Source of the DNA: Pseudomonadota bacterium
GTDB lineage: Bacteria; Desulfobacterota; Anaeroferrophillalia; Anaeroferrophillales; Tharpellaceae
Assembly (NCBI GenBank): GCA_011049115.1
Contig: DSCM01000053.1
Span: forward strand, 1 to 47,405
DNA: 47,405 bases
Direction of reading: 5' to 3'
The notes under the pieces were generated by a model, which was given only the letters and a program-made list of their open reading frames with translations, made no database searches and was not told the DNA's origin. Shown one piece after another: positions 8,608 through 16,913 of the stretch (positions are counted from its first letter, which is position 1; each line of letters opens with the position of its first letter). The translations under genes were made by a program, and so were the position numbers.

Positions 8608-8751
8608 GTATAGTAATGCAAAAGCAGTGGTATGAAGTGAGCGCTGACTGCTTGAACAAAAAGAATTTTGTTGGTCGGTTATTCATGTTCTAAAGGAATG
8701 TTTTTTTTAACCCGTAGATCTTTTAAGCAACGTTTGAAAAGGAGCAAAGTC

Positions 8752-9201
8752 ATGAAGAAGACACGTAAGAACAACCAAGGTTTCACGCTTATCGAATTAA
8801 TGATCGTCGTCGCCATCATCGGTATTCTGGCCGCCGTGGCGATCCCCATGTACAAAAACTATATTCAGAAGGCCAGGGTCGCGAGCACGGTAATTCCCAC
8901 GATCCATGCAGTGCAGACCAATATCGCCGCTTACTATGCGACGCACGATGGCGAGTTGCCGACAGCAGATACTTTGCTTACGGCCTTTATCAAGGATGCC
9001 GACACTTCGGCGGTCGACTGGAATACCGCTAAAACCAGTGGTGCTACTTATCAGTTCACGGTGAATACTCTCTCCAGCGCTGTCGGAGACATCGCCAAAG
9101 CATACGGTACTACTTTGACGGCTACTCCTACGACCTCCGATGAGAAAATTACCGGATGGAAGCTGGGCGGCGCTTTTGGCGATGCCGTTGGACTCAAGTA
9201 A
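8752..9201 (+). CDS. pilA: Type IV major pilin PilA
   Basis: Type IVa pilin precursor of 149 residues. A 10-residue basic leader ends in G10, then F11 begins the mature N-terminal helix [20 protein letters not shown] with the essential glutamate at mature position 5 (E15). Cleavage and N-methylation by prepilin peptidase at G10/F11 is expected, with the helix buried in the inner membrane and then the pilus core. The globular part lacks the disulfide cysteines of many pilins and ends in [10 protein letters not shown]. The ATG at 8752 has AAGGAG at 8739-8744. It is preceded by a sigma-54 promoter and followed by an intrinsic terminator, so it can be expressed at high level on its own. The mature 139 residues are far longer than the truncated electron-transferring pilins of Geobacter. 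Confidence 0.95.
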   Translation: MKKTRKNNQGFTLIELMIVVAIIGILAAVAIPMYKNYIQKARVASTVIPTIHAVQTNIAAYYATHDGELPTADTLLTAFIKDADTSAVDWNTAKTSGATYQFTVNTLSSAVGDIAKAYGTTLTATPTTSDEKITGWKLGGAFGDAVGLK

Positions 9202-9223
9202 ACTTTAAATCACATTTATTGAC

Positions 9224-9261
9224 AAAAAAGGGATGCGGTGGCGTCCCTTTTTTGTTGGCAC
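9224..9261 (+). terminator. Intrinsic terminator after pilA
   Basis: Arms AAAAAAGGGA (9224-9233) and TCCCTTTTTT (9244-9253) flank a GC-rich loop, followed by TTG and further pyrimidines. The A-tract/T-tract symmetry is typical of a strong, potentially bidirectional terminator. It separates pilA from the next gene. Confidence 0.9.
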
Positions 9262-9311
9262 TCACCGATGTCGTTCCCGAGGCCAGAGCAATTTACCTGG
9301 ACTGATTTGTT

Positions 9312-11732
9312 ATGAAAAGAGATAGCCTGTATTGTCGGAGCGGTATTTTCTCGGGTCTTGCCCGTGAATCATTCCTGTTCTACGCAATCGCGTTCATCAT
9401 CCTGCCGATCATGGCTTTTTCGGCCTATTCTAACACTTTCAATTCACCTCTGATTCTCGATGATTATCATAGTTTTATTGACGAACCTAAAATTTATATA
9501 GATACCTTTGACCGGAATTCACTGCTTAAATTGTCGGAGACCAAGTTTGGCCTAAAGCGCTATCTTCCCTTGCTAACATTTTCTCTAGATCATCTGCGTG
9601 GTCGGGGTCGTTTGTCCGTGTATCACTTTACGAACTTGACCATCCATATTTTCGCATATTTAATGCTTTTATTTCTGATCAGTACATTGTTTAAAGTATT
9701 TTCCATTGATAGTCCAAAACAAACCAAGATCCCTAACCTCGATATTCTCATTGTTTTCGTCTCCGGTATGTGGCTGTTATGTCCTGTGCAGACCAATGCC
9801 GTAACTTATGTTGTCCAGCGCATGACGGCTTTGATGAGTTTGTTTTATTTTTTGTCCGTGGCGGCGTATCTTTTTGCCCGCATCGACCTGGAAAAAAGAC
9901 AAAAAACAAGCTTGAAATCCATGCTGTTTTTCGCGGTTTCCCTGATGTCGGCCGTTATGGCGTTCTTAAGTAAAGAAAATTCGGCGATGTTGCCGCTGAT
10001 GTTGTTTGTATCAGAGTTGCTTTTTTTTCGCTCCACAAGAAGGAAATTAAGAACCTGGCTTGGCAACCGGAGAATTATGGTAGTCTTGAGTTTGGTCTCG
10101 GTTCTTGTTTTTGTGTTTGGGTACAAATTTCTTTTGCCCGGCATTCTCGATGGTTACGCCAGTCGTCATTTCTCATGGTCGGAGAGACTGATGACTGAAG
10201 CCCGGGTCGTGGTCACCTATTTTTCCCTTCTCTTACTGCCCCTGCCGTCTCGTTTAAATCTTGAGCATGATGTAATTGTTTCAACCGGAATATTCTCTCC
10301 ACCGACTACCTTTTTTTCCATCATTTTTATTGTGGGCATGGTCTCGGCCGCATACTGGATGCCGGAACGGCAAACATTGCTGAAATTTGGTTTGGCTTGG
10401 TTTTTTATGAATCTTGTAATCGAGTCAAGCATCGTACCTCTTGAACTGATGTTTGAGCATCGCTTATATCTTCCTTCTGTGGGAATCTTTATCATTCTGG
10501 GCATTACGGTTTTTAGTCTGATCAAAAAAATTCGCGGAAATCTATCGGATGATAAGGTCAGAAAAATTCTGATTTCAATTGTTCTTCTGGTTTTTTCAGG
10601 TTTAACTTTGTTAACTTATCAACGTAATGTCGATTGGCGCAGTTCGGTTTCAATTTATCGTGATTGTGCTGAAAAAGCCCCCTTGAAAGCGAGAAATTAC
10701 GCCGGGTTATCCAAGGCTTACAGTTCTGAAGGAAAGTATGAGGAGGCGATAGCGGCCGCTGAACAGGCGATCAGTCTTTCCCGGAAAAACTACGAGGAAT
10801 ACTGGGCTGCGGCATGTAATCTGCTGGCGGCTGAAATATCGGTAAACGGTTATCTCGGTGCAATTGCAAGAGGAGAAGCTCTGCTTGCCGGCGCCCCCAA
10901 GGAGGCAAAAAGAGATGCGTTGCCCTTTTTCCTTGGTAATCTAGGCATAGCCTATTTCAAGGTAGGAGAATACGAGAAAGCCATTTCCACGCTAAATGAT
11001 TCTTTGCGATATTCATTGTTATTTAAAGACCAGTCCGCGACAGTCAAGACCATGGCGCGTTTATTTCTGGCCCATAAGAAACTTTTTGAAGAAAATAAGC
11101 AAATCAGTTCTAACCAAGAGTTTGAAAAATGTGCTAATGAATATGCAAGTTTAAAGCTGACAGACGTATTGATTGAATGTTGTGAGTTTGAGCGGGCTTT
11201 GAATGTCTGTCGCGCCGGCCTGAGTGCTAATGGTGAAAATTCTCAATTGAAAGCCAGGCTGGAAAACATAGAAAAAACCATTGCATCCAATAATCTGCAG
11301 AAAGATAAGGGAACCTTGCAGGAAAAATATTTTTTTAAGGCTTGGCACAGCTCTTCTCATTTTATGATGGGACTGATTTATTTTTTACAAAAATATAATT
11401 TCTCCTTGGATCCTTTGCTGGCGTATTGCTTTCACAACCTGGAGGAAAAAGATGTTTTTCCCGTAGACTTTAACTTACTGTATTCCTGGTATTTCTTTAA
11501 AAAAAACGACTATCTCACGGCCTTACAAAAAATAGAGGCGGCTTTATCCCTGGATCCATTTTATGCCCAGTTATGGGTTAATAAAGGAATGTATCTGCTG
11601 GCGATGGGTGAGCGGGATAAAGCCGGCCGGTCCCTCAAGAGAGCCTTGGAGCTTTTTCCGGCTTATCCTCAAAAAAATAAGGTTCTGGCCATGATACAGC
11701 TGGTTGATAGTGATGGTGAAGTAAGGTTCTGA
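9312..11732 (+). CDS. GT-C-like membrane glycosyltransferase with C-terminal TPRs
   Basis: 806-residue polytopic protein. About ten hydrophobic segments occupy roughly residues 20-460, followed by a soluble C-terminal half with TPR-like helices (about 460-530, 545-600, 730-800). LILDDYHSF (D50-D51) in the first external loop resembles the catalytic acidic pair of GT-C transferases, and YHFTNLTIHI plus PVQTNAVTYVVQRMTAL resemble the TMTC/DUF1736 type of protein O-glycosyltransferase-like proteins. GT-C enzymes use polyprenyl-linked sugar outside the cytoplasm. Placement between two pilin genes suggests pilin modification. The ATG at 9312 has only a weak ribosome-binding site. Fold is fairly sure; substrate is inference. 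Confidence 0.75.
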   Translation: MKRDSLYCRSGIFSGLARESFLFYAIAFIILPIMAFSAYSNTFNSPLILDDYHSFIDEPKIYIDTFDRNSLLKLSETKFGLKRYLPLLTFSLDHLRGRGRLSVYHFTNLTIHIFAYLMLLFLISTLFKVFSIDSPKQTKIPNLDILIVFVSGMWLLCPVQTNAVTYVVQRMTALMSLFYFLSVAAYLFARIDLEKRQKTSLKSMLFFAVSLMSAVMAFLSKENSAMLPLMLFVSELLFFRSTRRKLRTWLGNRRIMVVLSLVSVLVFVFGYKFLLPGILDGYASRHFSWSERLMTEARVVVTYFSLLLLPLPSRLNLEHDVIVSTGIFSPPTTFFSIIFIVGMVSAAYWMPERQTLLKFGLAWFFMNLVIESSIVPLELMFEHRLYLPSVGIFIILGITVFSLIKKIRGNLSDDKVRKILISIVLLVFSGLTLLTYQRNVDWRSSVSIYRDCAEKAPLKARNYAGLSKAYSSEGKYEEAIAAAEQAISLSRKNYEEYWAAACNLLAAEISVNGYLGAIARGEALLAGAPKEAKRDALPFFLGNLGIAYFKVGEYEKAISTLNDSLRYSLLFKDQSATVKTMARLFLAHKKLFEENKQISSNQEFEKCANEYASLKLTDVLIECCEFERALNVCRAGLSANGENSQLKARLENIEKTIASNNLQKDKGTLQEKYFFKAWHSSSHFMMGLIYFLQKYNFSLDPLLAYCFHNLEEKDVFPVDFNLLYSWYFFKKNDYLTALQKIEAALSLDPFYAQLWVNKGMYLLAMGERDKAGRSLKRALELFPAYPQKNKVLAMIQLVDSDGEVRF

Positions 11733-11808
11733 GGTCTTGTTGTTTTTTAGCTCGGCCCTGTTTTTTATGGTGCATTTTTCTGGATTAATGTGGTTGCGGA
11801 GGGGAAAA

Positions 11809-12249
11809 ATGAGTGAGAACAAAGCAGTTGATGGTTTTACCCTGGTTGAGTTGATGATTACCGTCGCTATCCTGGCCGTGTTGGCGGCCGTCGCCATTCC
11901 GTTGTATGCAAACTATGTCGACCGCGCCAAGCAGGCGGATGCGATTATCGGCCTGAAAGCGGCGCAGATGGCCCAGGAACAATTTTTCAGCGAGAATGGT
12001 GTTTATTCGAATACGATTGATATCCTGCCGGGTTTTGCCGATGCGTCGGTAAATAACTCCTATGTCAAGGGTGAATATACGCTCAGTGCGAACGCCACCA
12101 CAGCGCCATCCTTTTCGATTGTGGCGGTCAGGGTTGTCGGTGGCGCGACCGATCGCTGGACGATCAGTCATACCAATATCGACCCGGTCTGTGATACCTC
12201 GGTGGCAGGGATTAAGGGGTATTCGGTTTTCAGATGGATCTTTGATTGA
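11809..12249 (+). CDS. Second type IV pilin-like protein (PilE/minor pilin type)
   Basis: 146-residue prepilin: a short leader ending in G9, then FTLVELMITVAILAVLAAVA with glutamate at mature position 5 (E14). The C-terminal head has one visible cysteine (CDTSVAG) and ends SVFRWIFD, different from PilA, so it is not a recent duplicate. The ATG at 11809 follows a strong GGAGGGG; an upstream in-frame ATG at 11737 would add a hydrophobic stretch and is not favoured. It lies about 75 nt after the GT-C-like gene and probably shares its transcript. It could be a minor pilin, a pseudopilin or an alternative major subunit. Confidence 0.9.
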   Translation: MSENKAVDGFTLVELMITVAILAVLAAVAIPLYANYVDRAKQADAIIGLKAAQMAQEQFFSENGVYSNTIDILPGFADASVNNSYVKGEYTLSANATTAPSFSIVAVRVVGGATDRWTISHTNIDPVCDTSVAGIKGYSVFRWIFD

Positions 12250-12322
12250 GGTCTTTTGCGCTTGAAATTGTCTGCGATAATACCGGCGGGCTGAGTTACT
12301 TTATAGAGGGATGTGAAAATCA

Positions 12323-13915
12323 ATGGTGCAAGAGGCGGTGAAGGTTGCGGTTGTCGGCAGTGGTTACTGGGGGCGGAACCTGGTGCGTAATTTTTATCAA
12401 TTGGGGGTTTTGGCTGCAGTCTGTGACAGAAGTCCTGAAAGTCTGCAATCTGTCAAACACAGTTTTCCGGAAGTTTTAGTCACCTCGTCATATGATCAGA
12501 TTCTGTCTGATTCCTTTATTTCCGCTATCGCGATTGCCACCCCGGCGGAAATGCATTACCCGATGGTTTGTAAGGCCCTGGCTGCGGGCAAGGATGTTTT
12601 TGTAGAAAAACCTCTCAGTCTGACCGCCGACTATGGTGAAGATCTGGTTCGCAGAGCCTCGGCAGCTAAGGCCATCCTAATGGTCGGGCATTTGCTTTGG
12701 TATCATCCGGCCGTGCTTAAAATTAAAGAGATGATAGATGCCGGTTTACTGGGTCGTTTGCAATATATTTATTCAAACCGTCTCAACCTTGGCAAGATTC
12801 GTCGCGAGGAAAATATTTTATGGTCGTTCGCCCCGCACGACATTTCCGTAATTCTGGGGTTGGTTGGTGAAACTCCGGATCGGGTTACGGCTGGCGGTGG
12901 GAATTTTCTTAATCCCAGGCTTGCCGATGTAACTTTAAGCCAGCTGAGTTTTCCTTCTGGAGTACAGGCCCACATTTTTGTTTCCTGGCTGCACCCGTTT
13001 AAGGAACAGCGCCTGGTAGTTGTCGGTGAACGTTGCATGGTGGTTTTTAATGATACCGATCCTGATCCCGATAATAAATTGCTGCTCTATCCTCACACAA
13101 TTGAATGGCGCGGGGTTGAGCCTGTACCATGTAAGGCTGCTGCGGAAAAAGTTCCTTTGCCGGCCGTAGAGCCGTTGCGTGAGGAACTCAAACATTTCCT
13201 TGCCTGTCTGGTGAGTCGCGAGCAACCTCGAACCGACGGGCTTGAGGGGGTTGCGGTGCTCAAAGTGCTGGAACAGTGCCAGTTGTCACTTTCGCGTGAC
13301 CGCGAGCGCGGCAAGACAATAAATTATTCTACCTCCGCGCGGCTGGCATATGATATCCACCCTACCGCTGTAGTCGAAGAAGGAGTGACGATTGGAGCGG
13401 GCGTTAAAATATGGCACTTTTCTCACTTGATGAAAGGCTGTGAAATCGGGGAAAATTCGATCATCGGCCAGAATGTAGTGGTCGCTCCAAATGTCAAAGT
13501 TGGCCGAGGTTGTAAGATCCAGAACAACGTCAGTCTTTTTTCCGGGGTTGAGCTGGCGGATGAAGTTTTTCTCGGGCCGTCCATGGTTTTTACAAATGTT
13601 ATCAATCCTCGAGCTCATATCTCCCGTAAACATGAGTTCCGGCGGACTCGAGTTGGTTATCGGGCCACGATTGGAGCCAACGCCACAGTTGTCTGTGGCA
13701 ACGATATCGGCAGATACGCTTTTGTCGGCGCGGCCGCCGTGGTCACGCATGCGGTTCCGGACCATGCCCTGGTCTTGGGTAATCCGGCTCGCCAGGCGGG
13801 CTGGGTTTGTGATTGCAACCAGCGTCTGGTGTTCGAACAAGCACTGGCCTTATGCCCGGATTGTGGTCGACGTTTCCGCCTTGTCGCAGACCAGGTGTTT
13901 GAGATAAAAGAATAA
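12323..13915 (+). CDS. Fused sugar-nucleotide dehydrogenase / N-acetyltransferase (WlbA-WlbB-like) with C-terminal zinc ribbon
   Basis: 530-residue fusion. Residues about 8-330 are a Gfo/Idh/MocA oxidoreductase (VAVVGSGYWGRNLVRNF nucleotide-binding loop; EKPLS motif). Residues about 345-495 are a left-handed beta-helix acetyltransferase with hexapeptide repeats (GENSIIGQNVVVAPNVKVG, IGANATVVCGNDIG, AVVTHAVPDHALVLGNPARQ). The tail carries C496-x-C498 and C511-x2-C514, a small zinc-ribbon-like site. Separate homologues WlbA/WbpB and WlbB/WbpD oxidise C3 and later N-acetylate the 3-amino group of UDP-GlcNAc-derived uronic acid. The aminotransferase between these steps is not in the window. Sugar identity is inferred from this family pairing. 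Confidence 0.88.
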   Translation: MVQEAVKVAVVGSGYWGRNLVRNFYQLGVLAAVCDRSPESLQSVKHSFPEVLVTSSYDQILSDSFISAIAIATPAEMHYPMVCKALAAGKDVFVEKPLSLTADYGEDLVRRASAAKAILMVGHLLWYHPAVLKIKEMIDAGLLGRLQYIYSNRLNLGKIRREENILWSFAPHDISVILGLVGETPDRVTAGGGNFLNPRLADVTLSQLSFPSGVQAHIFVSWLHPFKEQRLVVVGERCMVVFNDTDPDPDNKLLLYPHTIEWRGVEPVPCKAAAEKVPLPAVEPLREELKHFLACLVSREQPRTDGLEGVAVLKVLEQCQLSLSRDRERGKTINYSTSARLAYDIHPTAVVEEGVTIGAGVKIWHFSHLMKGCEIGENSIIGQNVVVAPNVKVGRGCKIQNNVSLFSGVELADEVFLGPSMVFTNVINPRAHISRKHEFRRTRVGYRATIGANATVVCGNDIGRYAFVGAAAVVTHAVPDHALVLGNPARQAGWVCDCNQRLVFEQALALCPDCGRRFRLVADQVFEIKE

Positions 13916-13941
13916 TTTTTGTTTATTTTACAGGTGTCAGG

Positions 13942-14889
13942 ATGTTCGCGGACAAGACCATAGCCGTGGTTGTTCCGGCTTATAATGAGGAACTGCTGAT
14001 TGCTAAAGTAATTAACAGTATGCCGGATTTTGTCGATCATATTGTGGTGGTTGATGATTGTAGTTTTGATCGGACGGTGGATGTTGTCAAAAAACTGGCA
14101 CAGAACTTGCCGTCCCTGGTGTTGCTGTGCCATGAATCCAATCGTGGCGTAGGGGCCGCGATCGCCACTGGTTATATCTGGGCTCGTGATAATCAAATTG
14201 AAGTGACCGCCGTCATGGCGGCCGATTTCCAGATGGATCCGGCGGACTTGCCCCGCATTGTCGAGCCGGTTTGCCTTGGTGAGTGTGATTATGCTAAAGG
14301 AAACCGGCTCTTTCGGGGCGAATCATGGGACATGATTCCGCATTACCGCTATATCGGCAATTCCTTTCTGTCGCTGTTTACCAAAATTGCCTCCGGTTAC
14401 TGGCATGTTGCCGATTCTCAAAGCGGTTACACCGCAATTTCTCTGATTGCCCTGCAGAGCATTGATCTTGAAAATATTTATCCCCGTTACGGAATGCCCA
14501 ATGATTTACTGATCAAGCTGAATATCGGCTATTTCAGGGTGCGGGACATATCGATCCGGCCGGTTTACAACGTCGGTGAGAAATCCGGTATCAGAGTGCG
14601 CGAGGTGGTCTTTTCGATTTCATGGTTACTGGTTAAAGGTTTCTGGCGGCGCATGTTCGAAAAATACGTGATCCGAGATTTCCATCCGTTGCTTTTTTTC
14701 TATCTGATGGGTATGACGTTAACGCCGCTGGGATTCATTTTTGGGGGGTATTTAGCGTTGCTTCGAATCTTAGGTGCAGGTGTGGCAACGACCAGCGCCT
14801 TGTTTGCCGCCTTTCTTTTTGTCTCCGGTCTGCAATCACTGTTTTTTGCCATGTGGTTTGATATGGAATACAATAAGGAACTACGTTGA
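13942..14889 (+). CDS. Family 2 glycosyltransferase with C-terminal membrane segments
   Basis: 315 residues. The GT-A domain (about 5-230) begins IAVVVPAYNEE and has VVDDCSFDRT and an acidic patch in AADFQMDPADLP, as in dolichyl-phosphate-mannose-synthase-like GT2 enzymes. Two hydrophobic helices follow (about 245-310). Such enzymes move a sugar from a nucleotide donor to a polyprenyl phosphate, which could supply a GT-C enzyme such as the one at 9.3 kb. It starts 26 nt after the fused dehydrogenase/acetyltransferase. Donor sugar is unknown. Confidence 0.9.
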   Translation: MFADKTIAVVVPAYNEELLIAKVINSMPDFVDHIVVVDDCSFDRTVDVVKKLAQNLPSLVLLCHESNRGVGAAIATGYIWARDNQIEVTAVMAADFQMDPADLPRIVEPVCLGECDYAKGNRLFRGESWDMIPHYRYIGNSFLSLFTKIASGYWHVADSQSGYTAISLIALQSIDLENIYPRYGMPNDLLIKLNIGYFRVRDISIRPVYNVGEKSGIRVREVVFSISWLLVKGFWRRMFEKYVIRDFHPLLFFYLMGMTLTPLGFIFGGYLALLRILGAGVATTSALFAAFLFVSGLQSLFFAMWFDMEYNKELR

Positions 14890-14943
14890 TTTTAAATCAA
14901 TGAATTTGTTTTGCGGTGCTGTTCTTGCGATAGGTGTTATATC

Positions 14944-16179
14944 TTGCCAAAAATTCTTTGTATTACTTCCAGCTTTCCTCAATTTAGAGAGGATTATGCA
15001 GGGTCTTTTGTCTATGCCTTAGCTAAAGATTTATCAGAATGTAATGACTTTGACATTGATGTTCTGACCCCGCATACCCCGAATTCACAGCCTGAAGAGA
15101 CTTGGTCTAAAGTGAGAGTCTTTCGCTACAGATATTGGTGGCCGTTGTCTGGAGAAACTCTTTGTTCTCAAGGAAGTGCCTTAGTCAATCTTAAACAAGG
15201 GCTGCATCAGAAATTAAAATTATTTCCATTGATCTTTTTTCAGTTGTTGAATGGGATGTTTTTACAAATAAAGTATCGGTATGACGTTATTCATTGTCAT
15301 TGGTTATTGCCACAAGGACTTATTGGGCTTGTAATTGCGAAAATTTTTAAATTACCGATTATTGTGACTATTCACGGAGGTGACGTTTTTCGCTTGAATG
15401 GCTGGCTTTTTAAGGTCATCAAAAGACTGGTGGTGTCTAATGTTTCATTTATAACGGTGAATAGTTCGGCTACTAAAAAAGCTGTTAACACTCTGGTTCA
15501 AAATCAAAAAAATATACAGTTGATACCTATGGGAGTGTCTGCCCCAGTCGCCGTAAGTGAGGATCGGAAATCGGAAATAAGAGAAAAATATGCTGTTGGT
15601 GAGGGGCCTTTGTTACTGTTTTTGGGGCGACTTGTTGAGGAAAAAGGTGTAGGTGATTTCTTGCATGCGGTTAAAATATTAGTCCAACAAAATATCAGTG
15701 TGAAAGCTTTAATCGTTGGTGAAGGGCAAGATAGAGATAGGTTTGAAAATTTATCAAAGTCATTAGAACTCGAAAATGTTGTTAAGTTTGTTGGGGGGGT
15801 TCCGCCAGCCAGGGTATATGACTACTACTCTGCTGCCGATATATTCATTGGACCATCTAAAATCTCTGATGATGGTTGGATAGAGGGTCAAGGTCTGACT
15901 TTTATTGAGGCCATGTTCTCAGGCACGCCAGTAGTCGCTACAGATTTAGGTGGAATAGCGGACACTATTACCAATCTTGAAACAGGTGTCCTGGTTCCTG
16001 GAAGTTGTCCTGAGAAGATTGCAGATGCTGTTAAAATGTTGTTGCAAGACAAAAGTTTATATGAATCTATCTCAATAAAGGCAAAGTCTTGTGTAGAAGC
16101 AAAATTTTCAAGAAAAGTTTCTGCTGTGTCGTTTGCCTCCTTAATAAACGATTGTCTTGCTCTGGTAAATAAGATGTAG
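14944..16179 (+). CDS. Family 4 glycosyltransferase
   Basis: About 411-residue GT-B enzyme. The N-terminal domain holds ILCITSSFPQFREDYAGSFV and VIHCHWLLPQG; the C-terminal domain holds LLFLGRLVEEKGV and the EGQGLTFIEAMFSGTPVVATD segment with the E-x7-E pattern that binds nucleotide sugar. The TTG at 14944 gives the usual N-terminus; an upstream TTG at 14911 adds 11 cysteine-rich residues. The DNA is clearly more AT-rich than the genes before it, suggesting a different origin. It ends one base into the next gene's possible GTG start. Confidence 0.9.
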   Translation: MPKILCITSSFPQFREDYAGSFVYALAKDLSECNDFDIDVLTPHTPNSQPEETWSKVRVFRYRYWWPLSGETLCSQGSALVNLKQGLHQKLKLFPLIFFQLLNGMFLQIKYRYDVIHCHWLLPQGLIGLVIAKIFKLPIIVTIHGGDVFRLNGWLFKVIKRLVVSNVSFITVNSSATKKAVNTLVQNQKNIQLIPMGVSAPVAVSEDRKSEIREKYAVGEGPLLLFLGRLVEEKGVGDFLHAVKILVQQNISVKALIVGEGQDRDRFENLSKSLELENVVKFVGGVPPARVYDYYSAADIFIGPSKISDDGWIEGQGLTFIEAMFSGTPVVATDLGGIADTITNLETGVLVPGSCPEKIADAVKMLLQDKSLYESISIKAKSCVEAKFSRKVSAVSFASLINDCLALVNKM

Positions 16180-16890
16180 TGTATCGAGGAATGAATAAAA
16201 AAAGTTACGACGAGTTAAAGCTGTTATATGGTTTGGATTACGTTAATGCGTTTGAGAAAATGCAGTCACCTGCTCGTCTTGAAAGGCTATATGATTATTT
16301 TGAATTGGAAGCAGGTTATGTGGTTGCAGACTTTGCTTGTGGAAATGGAATGTTGATGTCCTATCTTTCATCTAGGGTAAAGCATTATTTCGGTATTGAT
16401 TTTTCAGAACATTTTGTGAAACAGGCCAACGATTCCAAAGATCGACTAATGATCAGTAACGCAACTTTTGTTTGTTCAGATATAGTTGATTTCTGTATTA
16501 ATAATCCGGGAAAGTTTGATGTTGGTTTTGCTTTGGACTTTAGCGAGCATGTATATGACGATGAATGGTTGGAAATCCTAAGAGCCATTAAGTCATTACT
16601 AAAAATTGGTGGGAAATTATACTTGCACACGCCCAATGCTGATTACTTTATTGAGATAATGAAAAAATATAATTTCCTTATTCATTCATCAATTTGAAGA
16701 GCATGTTGCCGTTCGAACACCAGAGCAAAACATAAGTTTACTTGAAAAGGCTTTTTTTTCAGATATTAGGTTGAAATTGATCCCACATTACAACCGTATT
16801 CTCAAATATTCTCATGCTTTTTCATTTCTTCCTTTATTAGGGAAATATTTTAAATCCAGATTATTTATCAGCGCCATAAATAATGGATAA
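16179..16890 (+). pseudogene. SAM-dependent methyltransferase broken by a 4-bp duplication
   Basis: Class I methyltransferase: VVADFACGNGMLMSYL is the SAM motif, with FGIDFSEHFV next, and DVGFALDFSEHVYDDEW and GGKLYLHTPNADYF further on. Translation from 16179 (GTG; ATG at 16191 is the alternative) ends at 16697 with ...NFLIHSSI. A second frame from 16690 gives QFEEHVAVRTPEQN... and runs to a TAA at 16888-16890. TTCA is repeated in tandem at 16681-16688; deleting one copy joins NFLIH to QFEEH perfectly. AT-rich like the preceding gene. It may be a recent inactivation or an assembly error; the family usually modifies surface sugars. Confidence 0.85.
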
Positions 16891-16913
16891 GAGAGGCAAT
16901 AGTACATTTTGAA

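Noticed and set aside
8752-9201. PilA as a conductive pilin of the Geobacter type
   Set aside because: Those pilins are about 60 residues; this one has a mature 139-residue length and a normal globular head, with few aromatic residues.
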